From: an uncultured Bacteroidales bacterium
GTDB taxonomy: Bacteria > Bacteroidota > Bacteroidia > Bacteroidales > WCHB1-69
Length of the DNA stretch: 38,937 nt
Direction of reading: 5' to 3'
NCBI GenBank assembly: GCA_946407715.1
Contig: CAMJPH010000013.1
Span: 1 to 38,937, forward strand
The position numbers and the translations under genes are program-made. Below, piece by piece: positions 31,348 to 38,937 of the stretch. How positions within the stretch are numbered: the stretch's first letter is position 1; each line of letters starts with the position of its first letter. The notes under the pieces were generated by a model. The model was given only the letters and a program-made list of their open reading frames with translations, was not told the DNA's origin and made no database searches.

Positions 31348-32718
31348 CTACAATTTCATCCATCTGTCAAATTCTTCAGCGCTAACGAGCTTTAACTCCA
31401 GAGCTGATTCGCGCAGCGTGAGGCCGTGTTCATGGGCGTGTTGGGCGATTTTCGCGGCATTGTAGTAGCCGATGTGCGGGTTCAGCTTTGTGACTAACAT
31501 CAACGAGTTGTGCAGGTGCATGGAAATGCGTTCAAGATTTGGCTTTATCCCCTTGAGACAGTGGTCGTTGAAAGAGTTTATGACATCCGCCAGCAGCCGT
31601 GATGACTGCAATAGGTTCCGCCCGATGAGCGGCATGAAGACGTTGAGCTGCAAATGCCCCTGCATGGCGCCGGTGGTGATGGCCACATCGTTGCCGATGA
31701 CTTGGCAGCATACCTGCGACAGTGCTTCGCACTGCGTGGGGTTCACTTTGCCGGGCATGATGGAGGAACCGGGTTCATTGGCAGGAAGAATCACCTCGCC
31801 CAAGCCGCAGCGCGGACCGGAGTTGAGCAACCGGAAGTCGTTGGCTATCTTCATCAAGGAAACGGCCAACCGTTTGAGCGCTCCCGACATCTCGCACAGC
31901 GAGTCGTGGGTGGCCATGGCCTCGAATTTGTTGGGGCAGTTGCTGAACTCATAGCCCGTGAATTGGTTGATGTATTGTAACGCGATCTTGTCGTAACCAT
32001 CGGGCGTGTTGATGCCGTTACCGACCGCCGTTCCGCCGATGGGAAGCTCCATCAAGTGCTTGAGACTCTGTTTGATGACCTCATATCCGTGCTCCAATTG
32101 CGACAGATGTCCTGATAATTCGTCGCCCAAGGTCAGAGGTGTCGCGTCCATCAGGTGGGTGCGCCCGATTTTCTTGATGTCGGCATATTCGGCGACTTTT
32201 GTACGGTAAGTCTCCATCATCCGTTCCAAGGCAGGCAGAGTGCGGGTGATGATGCTCTTTGCAGTGGCGATCCTCATGCCCGTGGGGAAGATGTCGTTGG
32301 TTGATTGCGACTTGTTGACATCGTCGTTGGGGGAAAGGTATAACGGGTAGTCGGTGAGCTGGCCGCCGTGGAGCTGCTGGGCGCGATGGGCGATCACCTC
32401 ATTGACGTTCATGTTGGTCTGCGTGCCCGAGCCGGTCTGCCAAATGTGCAGCGGGAACTGGTCGTCCCATTGTCCGGTGGTGATTTCGTCGCAGACGGTC
32501 ACAATCAGGTCGCGCTTGTCCGCCGGCAGTACTCCGCAGTCAAAATTGGCGCATGCCGCCGCTTTCTTGGCCGTAGCGATGCCGTAGATAATCTCGATAG
32601 GCATGTGCTTCTTCCCAATTTCGAAGTTCTCCATCGCCCGTTGCGTTTGCGCACCCCAGAGCTTGTCGCTCTCCACACGCATTTCCCCTAAAGTGTCTTT
32701 CTCGATTCTGTATTCCAT
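31348..32718 (-). CDS. fumC: Class II fumarate hydratase
   Basis: FumC interconverts fumarate and malate without an iron-sulfur cluster. The 456-residue protein has the superfamily signature GSSIMPGKVNP near 313-323, GSGTQTNMNVNEV near 96-108, the SQSTNDIFPTGM block near 138-149 and GGTAVGNGIN near 232. These features distinguish it from aspartase (similar fold) through the TQTNMN and MPGKVN context. It is oxygen-stable, unlike the class I enzyme. It is a single gene. The 130 bases upstream lack a recognisable -7 box but hold a 7-bp array that ends 3 bases before the start codon. Confidence 0.95.
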   Translation of the reverse strand: MEYRIEKDTLGEMRVESDKLWGAQTQRAMENFEIGKKHMPIEIIYGIATAKKAAACANFDCGVLPADKRDLIVTVCDEITTGQWDDQFPLHIWQTGSGTQTNMNVNEVIAHRAQQLHGGQLTDYPLYLSPNDDVNKSQSTNDIFPTGMRIATAKSIITRTLPALERMMETYRTKVAEYADIKKIGRTHLMDATPLTLGDELSGHLSQLEHGYEVIKQSLKHLMELPIGGTAVGNGINTPDGYDKIALQYINQFTGYEFSNCPNKFEAMATHDSLCEMSGALKRLAVSLMKIANDFRLLNSGPRCGLGEVILPANEPGSSIMPGKVNPTQCEALSQVCCQVIGNDVAITTGAMQGHLQLNVFMPLIGRNLLQSSRLLADVINSFNDHCLKGIKPNLERISMHLHNSLMLVTKLNPHIGYYNAAKIAQHAHEHGLTLRESALELKLVSAEEFDRWMKL

Positions 32719-32721
32719 TTT

Positions 32722-32763
32722 TTTCGATTTTCGATTTTCGGTTTACGGTTTACGGTTTTCAAA
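32722..32763 (-). repeat. 7-bp array just upstream of fumC
   Basis: Read on the plus strand: TTTCGAT, TTTCGAT, TTTCGGT, TTACGGT, TTACGGT, TTTCAAA. On the minus (coding) strand this is an ACCGTAA/ATCGAAA series leading into the fumC ATG. It is the same type and position as the TCGTAAA array before the glycosyltransferase fusion (4391-4418). Confidence 0.8.
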
Positions 32764-32793
32764 TAATCCGTCAATTATCTTATTATCTCATCA

Positions 32794-32848
32794 TTTTTTC
32801 ATCGTTTTTCATCATTTTTTCATCGCACATTCATCGCACATTCATCGC
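32794..32848 (-). repeat. 11-bp array directly after the Porin_10-type stop
   Basis: Five units of 11 bases end on the base adjacent to the porin stop codon (32849-32851). On the plus strand the last two are ACATTCATCGC twice, preceded by TTTTTCATCGC, TTTTTCATCAT and TTTTTTCATCG. The GATGA/ATCATC core recalls the loose array after recR (9643-9670). Confidence 0.7.
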
Positions 32849-34753
32849 CTAATCGTAGAACTTCCAGTTCACTCCCACCTCGAAGTTCCTCCCTTGCATC
32901 GGGTATCCAGGCGTGGTGATATATCGGAAGCTCAAAAGGCCGGCGATGAGGTTGCCGCCGCGCACGAAGAATGAGAGTCGTTTCACGCGAAAGGCAAGAT
33001 GGGCGTTGACATACAGGTAGTTGCCTGTGATGATGTATTGCTGGGCGTAGAATTGGTGCAGGAGGGGATTGTAGCCGTCGGCATAGTACTTCGTGTTGTA
33101 GAACAAGTCCACACCGACTTGGAAACGCAGCCGTTTCTTGAAGATACGAGTGGTGTAAAGAGCCCCTAACTTTCCGGCAAAAAGCGGTACGGCAATTTCC
33201 TTGTTGGTGGCGTGTTGCAGCGCCAGTTGTGCGTCTATGCAGAAATGTTTTGTACGTACTGGCGCGTAAAGCATCAGTTGGATTACTTGGAAGGGCTTGT
33301 CTAATTGGACTGGCTCGAAATTGTTGTTAAGGTAAATGTAGCGGCCTGCGTTGATGAAGTTGAAGGAGGCCTTATAGTTGAAAATCGTCCAATAGAGGCC
33401 TGCTTTGAAAAAATTCTGTTTTTTCCAGTCATACGTCCAGAAGTTGTTGTTTCCGAGGTAGTTGCTGAAGATGTAGTCAGGTGAGCGGCGGCTGAATATG
33501 GCTTCCAGGCCAATATAATGTTGCTGTTTCTGGTTGATGGTGAATCGGAATCCTGCTCGTGCCAAAGCATCGTTTTGGGTGTATTTGAGAAGATTGTAGG
33601 AAAAGAGACCATAAATCTCCCAGACTTTGAACAGCCTGATGGAGGTCCGGGCGAACAGGCATAGGCTGTTGTCATGCATCTGCGGGCTTCGGGCGTTCAT
33701 ATATTCGTGCCGCAGCCCCCCAGCAATTCTGAGGAAATAGTACTGGTCGCCGATAGTGTCTGTCGGACTGAAATTTGAGAGTTGCAAGGTGTTGGCGATG
33801 GAGTAGTATTGTACGGAATCGTTTGTCGTGTCGGTATTGATGTAGTAGCGATTACGGTAGAACATGTTGTTCAGGTCATAATCGAAGAAATGGCTGGAAT
33901 GATAGTTGAAATCGAAAGTGTGACTGATTGTTCCGAAATAATGCCCTTTCTTGTCTTTAATGTTGTAGTAGTTTGTGATTTGGAGAGAGTGTGTGTTAAT
34001 TAGGGACTGACCATTGCTGAACATCACCGGGAAGCTGGTCAGGTCGTAGGTGATGGTTGAGTCGTGCCTCGGGTCGCGTTCGGTGAAGTCGGGACTGTAC
34101 TCCAATCCGCCGTTTTCGGAAAATTTGGCGTGGTTGTAGATGTATGCCAACAATAGGCCGTAGTTTTTCTTGGGTGTCTCATATCGGAAAGTGGCGTCAA
34201 GTGTCAGCCTGTTGACTTCCTGGTGGATGAAGTAACCCTTGTCGCTTGCTGCGTCAATGTTGATGGCAAAATCGGCCTGACGGATATGTTGGGCATGTGT
34301 CGCCTTGATGGCGAAACCTGTTAGAAAAGTGTACGTGAAATTCAAATCCGTGTAGGAGGGGGTGACATTATAAAGCTTCAAGTCAGTCATCTTCTTGAAA
34401 TACAGTGGATAGGGTAGGGTGATCATAGAAAATCCAGAGGGTTGTTGGATGTCGAAGATCATGGACTTGTGAGCCTGTCCGTTGATGCCAAGCGACTGGT
34501 AGAGATTTTCAGTTTGCCATAGGGGGTCGTATTCCGCGATGTGGACGAGAGATGTGTCGATGTTGCAATATTGTACAGGGAGAAAAAGGAGATTCGGCCA
34601 CGGAGCATAGCGGGTTGGCATGTAGTCCGGTGAAATGGCCATGGCAGAGTCTATTTTGGGGCGGCTTTCCTGTTGCTCTTGCGCGCATACGGCCGTCACC
34701 CCGAAAAGGAAAAGGCATAACAGTAATATGTATGTCGTTGGCTTATAGTTCAT
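32849..34753 (-). CDS. Porin_10-type outer-membrane protein
   Basis: This 634-residue protein matches in layout the Bacteroidetes 'putative porin' family (Pfam Porin_10, family from memory). A signal peptide ends near VCAQ (residue 25). A conserved N-terminal region follows (DPLWQTENLYQSLGINGQAH near 70-90), then a long barrel of alternating aromatic strands ending NFEVGVNWKFYD, a typical C-terminal aromatic strand. Its cargo is unknown. I chose the ATG at 34751-34753: the frame extends far upstream, but that part runs antisense-like through the agmatinase-family gene and beyond the promoter at 34787-34817. It is monocistronic, with an 11-bp array right after its stop. Confidence 0.88.
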   Translation of the reverse strand: MNYKPTTYILLLCLFLFGVTAVCAQEQQESRPKIDSAMAISPDYMPTRYAPWPNLLFLPVQYCNIDTSLVHIAEYDPLWQTENLYQSLGINGQAHKSMIFDIQQPSGFSMITLPYPLYFKKMTDLKLYNVTPSYTDLNFTYTFLTGFAIKATHAQHIRQADFAINIDAASDKGYFIHQEVNRLTLDATFRYETPKKNYGLLLAYIYNHAKFSENGGLEYSPDFTERDPRHDSTITYDLTSFPVMFSNGQSLINTHSLQITNYYNIKDKKGHYFGTISHTFDFNYHSSHFFDYDLNNMFYRNRYYINTDTTNDSVQYYSIANTLQLSNFSPTDTIGDQYYFLRIAGGLRHEYMNARSPQMHDNSLCLFARTSIRLFKVWEIYGLFSYNLLKYTQNDALARAGFRFTINQKQQHYIGLEAIFSRRSPDYIFSNYLGNNNFWTYDWKKQNFFKAGLYWTIFNYKASFNFINAGRYIYLNNNFEPVQLDKPFQVIQLMLYAPVRTKHFCIDAQLALQHATNKEIAVPLFAGKLGALYTTRIFKKRLRFQVGVDLFYNTKYYADGYNPLLHQFYAQQYIITGNYLYVNAHLAFRVKRLSFFVRGGNLIAGLLSFRYITTPGYPMQGRNFEVGVNWKFYD

Positions 34754-34786
34754 TGAAGGATGCCGTAAGGTCTTTTTTTTATGTCG

Positions 34787-34817
34787 CAAATGTACATAAA
34801 ATACAAATATATGCAAA
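34787..34817 (-). promoter_or_regulatory. Complete promoter of the Porin_10-type gene
   Basis: On the minus strand TTTG (34817-34814), 19 bases, then TACATTTG (34794-34787) followed by CG. Both boxes and the spacing fit the consensus. The leader is about 30 bases, confirming the ATG at 34753. Confidence 0.8.
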
Positions 34818-34824
34818 CAAATGT

Positions 34825-35688
34825 TTAGCCGAACATCTCCCACAAGGTCAACATCTTGTACACCAACGAGGCGGCCATGACATCCGAGACCTTGCTGTCT
34901 TCTTGCGGGCAAAGTTCCACAACATCGAAACCTACAACGTTTTTGCTGCGGAACACTTTCTCTATAAATTGTAAGGTGGGGTACCATTGAAGGCCGCCGG
35001 GCAGTGGAGTGCCTGTGGCAGGCAGAATTGAAGGGTCGAAACCGTCGAGATCCACAGTGATATAGACGTTCTCTGTGAGCCGTTCCACGGCCTTGTCCAT
35101 CCATTCTTTCCTTTCGTGGATGAGATGGGCGTAGAAGATGTTTTCGGGCACTACGTTGGGCATCTCTTCGGAGCATACGTTGCGTATGCCCACCTGTACC
35201 ACACGGGCGTATTCTTGAGCTCGGCGCATGACACAAGCGTGGTTGTAGATGGAATTATGGTAGCTGTCGCGCAGATCCGCATGTGCGTCAATCTGCAGGA
35301 CGGACAGGCTCTTGTGACTTTCTGCCATGGCTTGGATGGCTCCCGCAGACACGGAATGTTCGCCGCCCGTCAGTATGATGCGTTTCCCCTCGTTCATGAA
35401 ATGTTTCACTCGGCTATAGACGGATTTCACCATGGCTTCCGGCGATCGGAAATCATAGTCGTGATGGTCGGTGTAAACACCTGCTTGACATGCCTCGTAC
35501 TGGTATTGGATGTCGTACAATTCAAGGCTGTCGGAGGCGTCCAGTATTGCTTGAGGACCTTTGTCTGCTCCTTTCACAAAAGTGCTCGTGCCATCGTAGG
35601 GCACGCCCAAAATCACGTAGCGGGCGTTATCCAAAGCGTACAGCCGCTCGTCATCCATGTCTAAAAAGTGGTTCATTCGTTTTATCAT
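34825..35688 (-). CDS. Agmatinase/arginase-family ureohydrolase
   Basis: This 287-residue manganese enzyme of the ureohydrolase family is annotated by resemblance to agmatinase (agmatine to putrescine and urea). The metal ligands are visible: GGEHSVS (His near 110), DAHADLRD (near 134-141) and DLDGFDPS (near 217-224). The ILGVPYDGTSTF opening also fits. Arginase or another guanidino substrate cannot be excluded. Two starts are possible, ATG at 35686-35688 (MIKRMNHF) or at 35674-35676 (MNHFLDM). No other polyamine gene is in the window. Confidence 0.9.
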   Translation of the reverse strand: MIKRMNHFLDMDDERLYALDNARYVILGVPYDGTSTFVKGADKGPQAILDASDSLELYDIQYQYEACQAGVYTDHHDYDFRSPEAMVKSVYSRVKHFMNEGKRIILTGGEHSVSAGAIQAMAESHKSLSVLQIDAHADLRDSYHNSIYNHACVMRRAQEYARVVQVGIRNVCSEEMPNVVPENIFYAHLIHERKEWMDKAVERLTENVYITVDLDGFDPSILPATGTPLPGGLQWYPTLQFIEKVFRSKNVVGFDVVELCPQEDSKVSDVMAASLVYKMLTLWEMFG

Positions 35689-35812
35689 AACAGTTCTGAT
35701 TTTGTATATCGTTAGGTTCTCTTTTTGTAACAGCCTTGTTCCTAATATTTGTTTGTGCAATTATGAAAATCGACTTGTGTGGCTTATTGCCGTGATAATT
35801 TTGCCTTAATCC

Positions 35813-35829
35813 CAACGTCTTACGTCTAA
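35813..35829 (-). repeat. Short 7-bp array after the HAD gene stop
   Basis: On the minus strand, right after the TAA, come units TTAGACG and TAAGACG followed by TTGGGAT. The same order, TAAGAC units then TTTGGG, follows the dCMP deaminase stop at 1366-1393. Only two to three units are present. Confidence 0.45.
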
Positions 35830-36441
35830 TTATACCAATCGAGTCCAATCACTGTTCGTTTCCACGTGAATTGTGCGGATGCCCAACTGTGCGGCGGAGT
35901 CGGTGTTGCGTTTGCTGTCATCAATGAAGAGCAGCTGTTCGGGACGGATATCCTCTTGGAGGAGTACATGCTCGAAGATTTCCCGTGAGGGCTTTAGCAT
36001 TTTGCACTCGAAACTGACATAGAGAGTGTCGAAATATTCGCGGATTGGGCGGCCATGACCGTCAAAAGCCCCGCTTTCGGCCCATTCGAAGAAGAACGGG
36101 TTGGTGTTGGAGAGCAGGCAGACACGGTACCCCTTTTCACGTAGTTGCTGGATGGTGTCAAGGTTGCGTTGCGGGATTCCTTTCAGATAGCCGAGCCAGG
36201 CATAGAGGCACTGCTCGTGCGTGAGCGGTTTCCTGGTAAGACGGCTGAGTTCGCTGACGAACGTGTCTGCCGAGATTTGTCCGCCCTCCAGTTGGCCGAA
36301 AAGCCCCTGCTGGTGGTATGGGTTGAGATAGTCGCGTGCTTCAGCGACTCCAATCTCCTCAAAACGGGAGACCGCCTGCTCATGGTCGATGTGGAGTACC
36401 ACGCCGCCCATGTCCAAAGCAATATGGGTGATGTTTTTCAT
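35830..36441 (-). CDS. HAD superfamily phosphatase (YihX-like)
   Basis: This 203-residue protein of HAD subfamily IA is most like the YihX/glucose-1-phosphatase branch. Motif I is ALDMGGVV with nucleophile Asp10; the second acidic residue is replaced by Gly, which is normal in this branch (DxGxV). Motif II is LLSNTN near 105, motif III Lys in KPSREIFE near 145, and motif IV FIDDSKRNTDSA near 172-183. The helical cap lies between I and II. The start at 36439-36441 (MKNITHIALD) is chosen because it directly precedes the first core strand. It follows the lipid kinase gene by 41 bases and is probably cotranscribed with it. The substrate is unknown. Confidence 0.9.
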   Translation of the reverse strand: MKNITHIALDMGGVVLHIDHEQAVSRFEEIGVAEARDYLNPYHQQGLFGQLEGGQISADTFVSELSRLTRKPLTHEQCLYAWLGYLKGIPQRNLDTIQQLREKGYRVCLLSNTNPFFFEWAESGAFDGHGRPIREYFDTLYVSFECKMLKPSREIFEHVLLQEDIRPEQLLFIDDSKRNTDSAAQLGIRTIHVETNSDWTRLV

Positions 36442-36482
36442 CGTTTTCTGTGCTATAATTACAATGGGAAAAAGTCCCATCT

Positions 36483-37439
36483 TCATTCAATGTTTGTCAG
36501 GACGTTCAAAGCATTTGGTATTAGTGAGATGTTGTAGTCGCCGACAGGAAGTAGCTCACCTTCGGTTTCGGCGCGGAAATTTTGGTCGGAATGGATTTGC
36601 GCATTCGAGATTTTTAGGATTCTCACTCCTTCGATCTTGTCGATGTGGTCGCCGCTTTGCATGTTTCTCAGTTGGGCAATCACTTGTGGGATGCGCATTT
36701 TCGGAATCACAATCAAGTCGATAAAGCCGTCGTCGGGCACGGCATATTTGGCTTCGCGGATGCCGCCGCCGTTGTACTGGCAGATGGCCGCAATCACCAT
36801 GAAGACTTTCCCGTTGAAAGAAAAACCGTCATCTGTGGACACTTGTATGGCTTTGAGCTTATGGGAGAGTAGCGTTTTCAGGAGGGAAAGAATATAGACG
36901 TTGAATCCGAACAAGTGGGGTGGGTGATAGGTTACATCGTAGATCACGTCAGCATCGAAGCCGAAGCCGGCGATATTGATGAAATAGCGGCTTTCAGTCC
37001 GTCGGTCGGGTGTTGTGCTGGTCACTATGCCGATGTCGTGCTGCAAGAACCTCCCTTTCTGCCAGATATCTATTGTTTCATCAGGAGACTGGGGGTAGTG
37101 GTGGGTGCGGATCCAGTCGTTGCCGCGGCCCATGGGCAGGACGGCGAGAAAGACTTCGCGGGTGTTGACCCCGGAGGTGAAGATGCCGTTCACCACTTCG
37201 TTGAGGGTGCCGTCGCCGCCGCCGGCCACCAGATGCCGTATCCCGTTTTCACACAGCGACTTGGCGGTGGCGATTCCGTCGCCGGGTTTGGTCAGACGGT
37301 GGAGTTCGTAACGGATTCCCACACTTTGCAGTTTCGTAGCTATGGGCTGCCATTTCGCCTCGCATTTCTTTTCGTTGGCGTTGATATTGAGCAGGATGTG
37401 CCAACAGTAATCTTTCACTTGCAGATGTTCCATATCCAT
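36483..37439 (-). CDS. Diacylglycerol kinase-like lipid kinase (YegS/DagK family)
   Basis: This 318-residue soluble lipid kinase has the DAGK catalytic domain: the nucleotide loop GGGDGTLNEVVNG near 72-84, PMGRGNDWIR near 100-109 and NIAGFGFDADVIYD near 150-163. The C-terminal beta-sandwich contains CQYNGGGIREAKYAVPDDGFID, the segment that carries the metal site in YegS/DgkB. It should phosphorylate diacylglycerol or a related lipid, consistent with psd elsewhere in the window. The ATG at 37437-37439 (MDMEHL) or 37431-37433 (MEHL) is the start; the frame's first possible codon further up is only a TTG. A -7-like TATTATTG at 37452-37459 would give an almost leaderless message. Confidence 0.92.
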   Translation of the reverse strand: MDMEHLQVKDYCWHILLNINANEKKCEAKWQPIATKLQSVGIRYELHRLTKPGDGIATAKSLCENGIRHLVAGGGDGTLNEVVNGIFTSGVNTREVFLAVLPMGRGNDWIRTHHYPQSPDETIDIWQKGRFLQHDIGIVTSTTPDRRTESRYFINIAGFGFDADVIYDVTYHPPHLFGFNVYILSLLKTLLSHKLKAIQVSTDDGFSFNGKVFMVIAAICQYNGGGIREAKYAVPDDGFIDLIVIPKMRIPQVIAQLRNMQSGDHIDKIEGVRILKISNAQIHSDQNFRAETEGELLPVGDYNISLIPNALNVLTNIE

Positions 37440-37451
37440 TTTTTCGGACGG

Positions 37452-37459
37452 CAATAATA
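37452..37459 (-). promoter_or_regulatory. Possible -7 element of the lipid kinase gene
   Basis: TATTATTG followed by CCG on the minus strand differs from TAnnTTTG at one base. If used, transcription begins about 5 to 12 bases before the start codon. Confidence 0.35.
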
Positions 37460-37513
37460 CGAATTTTTCAGAGATGATGAACGTTTGGGATTGTGATTGA
37501 CCGCAAAAAATCG

Positions 37514-37521
37514 TATTTTTG
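37514..37521 (+). promoter_or_regulatory. -7 element of pepP
   Basis: TATTTTTG followed by CCGC; ATTG at 37490-37493 lies 20 bases upstream in the -33 position (one mismatch). The leader is about 12 bases. It supports the ATG at 37540 rather than the longer frame from 37519. Confidence 0.65.
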
Positions 37522-37539
37522 CCGCTTAAAATTCCGATT

Positions 37540-38826
37540 ATGCGTTATCAACCTTTGTCAGCTGAATTTTACACCCGCAACCGCCGCAATGTGGTCGGTG
37601 AGATGGCGGAAAACTCTGTGGCACTGCTCGTTTCGCACGACGAGTATCCACGCTGTGGCGACACCACTCATCCTTTCCGGCAGAACTCCGAACTGCTCTA
37701 TCTGTGCGGCATTGACCAAGAGGAGACCACCTTGCTCCTCGCCCCGTGGCACCCGAACCCGGACTACCGCGAGGTGCTTTTCATCAAGAACCCGTCGCCA
37801 GAGAAAATCGTCTGGTTCGGGCATCGGCTTTCCAAAGAGGATGCCAAGAAACTCTCCGGCGTGCGGAACGTGATGTTCAACGAGGAGTTCGAGAGCGTCC
37901 TCAACGCCGTGATGGTGCAGTCGGAACATGTCTATCTCCATATTCCCGAAGACCCGCGTTTCCGGCAGGAACTTCCGACCCGCGAGATCCGCTTCGCCAA
38001 GCAGCTGAAGGAGAACTACCCGCTGCACGACTATCGCCGTCTCGCTCCGATTCTATATCCGCTGCGCAACGTCAAACAGCCCGAGGAATTGGCCGCGATG
38101 AAGAAGGCGTGCGAGATTACGGGCAAGATGTTTGCGAGGGCGTTATCTGCCATCGCACCAGGAAAATACGAGTATGAGATTGAGGCGGAGATGACCTACG
38201 AGGTGATTCGCAATGGCGCCACCACACATTCGTTCGCTCCCATCATCGCCGCCGGTCCTGACACTTGCATCCTTCACTATATCAAGAACGACAAGCAGAT
38301 GCGCGACGGCGACCTGCTGCTGATGGACTTCGGCGCGGAGTACGCAAACTACGCCGGCGACTGCTCCCGCACCGTTCCCGTGAACGGCAAGTTCACCCCG
38401 CGACAGAAGGCGGTCTATGAAGCGGTACTTTCTATTTACAGGGAGACCATCCCGCTTTTCAAGCCCGGCATGACCATCCACAAAATTAACGATTACGTTT
38501 TTAAACGGATGGACGAGGAGTTGATTAAGCTGGGATTATATACACAGGAAGATATTGACAATCAAGATTCTGCGATGCCTTGCTTCAAGAAGTACTACAT
38601 GCATAACACCAGCCATTTCATCGGGTTGGATGTGCATGATGTAGGCCAGCGCGATTGGGTGTTCCAACCTGGCAACGTGCTGAGTTGCGAACCCGGCATC
38701 TATATCGCCGAGGAAGGCATCGGTGTCCGCATCGAAACCGACGTGGTCGTCGCAGACAACCCCATCGACCTCATGGCGGATGTGCCCGTGGAAGCCGAAG
38801 AAATTGAAGCGAGAATGCGCGGTTAG
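37540..38826 (+). CDS. pepP: Xaa-Pro aminopeptidase (M24B)
   Basis: PepP removes N-terminal residues that precede proline. The 428-residue protein has the aminopeptidase-P N-terminal domain (about 1-165: RRNVVGEM, HPFRQNSELLYLCG) and the pita-bread catalytic domain with all five metal ligands in context: MDFGAEYANYAGDCSRT (two Asp, near 264-280), HNTSHFIGLDVHDVG (His), CEPGIYI (Glu) and RIETDVVV (Glu). There is no signal peptide, so it is cytoplasmic. It is divergent from the lipid kinase gene with 100 bases between starts. Its stop codon is the first triplet of a 7-bp array. Confidence 0.95.
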   Translation: MRYQPLSAEFYTRNRRNVVGEMAENSVALLVSHDEYPRCGDTTHPFRQNSELLYLCGIDQEETTLLLAPWHPNPDYREVLFIKNPSPEKIVWFGHRLSKEDAKKLSGVRNVMFNEEFESVLNAVMVQSEHVYLHIPEDPRFRQELPTREIRFAKQLKENYPLHDYRRLAPILYPLRNVKQPEELAAMKKACEITGKMFARALSAIAPGKYEYEIEAEMTYEVIRNGATTHSFAPIIAAGPDTCILHYIKNDKQMRDGDLLLMDFGAEYANYAGDCSRTVPVNGKFTPRQKAVYEAVLSIYRETIPLFKPGMTIHKINDYVFKRMDEELIKLGLYTQEDIDNQDSAMPCFKKYYMHNTSHFIGLDVHDVGQRDWVFQPGNVLSCEPGIYIAEEGIGVRIETDVVVADNPIDLMADVPVEAEEIEARMRG

Positions 38827-38872
38827 CAGTTAGCATTTAGCAGTTAGTAGTTAGCAGTTAGTAGTTGGAGGT
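38824..38872 (+). repeat. 7-bp array starting at the pepP stop codon
   Basis: Seven units: TAGCAGT, TAGCATT, TAGCAGT, TAGTAGT, TAGCAGT, TAGTAGT, TGGAGGT. The first TAG is the stop codon itself. The end matches the array after fabG (10527-10554). Confidence 0.85.
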
Positions 38873-38937
38873 TTTGAACTGTTGGGTGTTGGAACTTTCT
38901 TTGTGATGTTTGGTGGGCGAATCGTTTTTCTTTTTAG

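Noticed and set aside
34754..35236. N-terminal extension of the Porin_10-type frame by about 160 codons
   Set aside because: It overlaps the agmatinase-family gene in another frame and lies upstream of the promoter at 34787-34817; a good signal peptide begins at 34753.

Overview
The window comes from a Bacteroidota chromosome, most likely an anaerobic member of the Bacteroidales. Three signs agree. First, many genes carry the Bacteroidetes sigma-A promoter, a -33 TTTG about 19-20 bases ahead of a -7 TAnnTTTG, usually followed by GC; clear copies lie at 808-838, 10571-10602, 31098-31128 and 34787-34817. Second, families largely confined to this phylum are present: a Porin_10-type barrel, an Omp28-like CxxC surface protein, and type IX secretion (T9SS) cargo of both type A and type B. 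Third, Rnf subunits and a GH20 lipoprotein hexosaminidase fit an anaerobic or gut-type lifestyle. I see no phage, insertion sequence, integrase, rRNA or CRISPR array.

Layout. Plus strand, 0.3-23 kb: a small DUF5618-like protein, dCMP deaminase, a radical SAM protein, a lipoprotein plus phosphatidylserine decarboxylase pair, a glycosyltransferase fused to a phosphoglycosyltransferase-like part, the overlapping trio mtaB - M16 peptidase - recR, fabG, a GH20 hexosaminidase, a coiled-coil protein ending in a PD-(D/E)XK-like nuclease fold, a T9SS type B surface protein, a TolC-like protein, rnfD-rnfG-rnfE, dihydrolipoyl dehydrogenase and an outer-membrane protein. Minus strand, 23.2-30.8 kb: a TPR protein - DedA - aroE operon and a 1478-residue repetitive T9SS type A protein with its promoter. 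Then tRNA-Val(GAC) on the plus strand with a strong terminator. Minus strand, 31.3-37.4 kb: fumC, a Porin_10-type protein, an agmatinase/arginase-family enzyme, a HAD phosphatase and a diacylglycerol-kinase-like lipid kinase. Last, on the plus strand, an Xaa-Pro aminopeptidase divergent from the kinase.

How the genes relate. This is mostly a housekeeping and cell-envelope region: phospholipid and lipid-kinase genes, surface glycan and T9SS cargo, outer-membrane proteins, and energy metabolism (Rnf, lipoamide dehydrogenase, fumarase). It is not an obvious island.

The most unusual feature is not a gene. Short perfect-period tandem arrays, mostly 7 bp and sometimes 6 or 11 bp, sit directly against stop codons or start codons at about a dozen junctions. 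Their units differ between loci but fall into a few recurring families, and at two loci the arrays come as inverted pairs that could fold. Second-tier observations are a 605-bp exact internal duplication in the giant surface gene, an Rnf cluster with rnfB, rnfC and rnfA not in place, a chain of small hairpins ahead of the glycosyltransferase fusion, a two-copy GTAGAGACG palindrome family, and a 54-bp (18-residue) repeat expansion in the nuclease-like coiled-coil gene.
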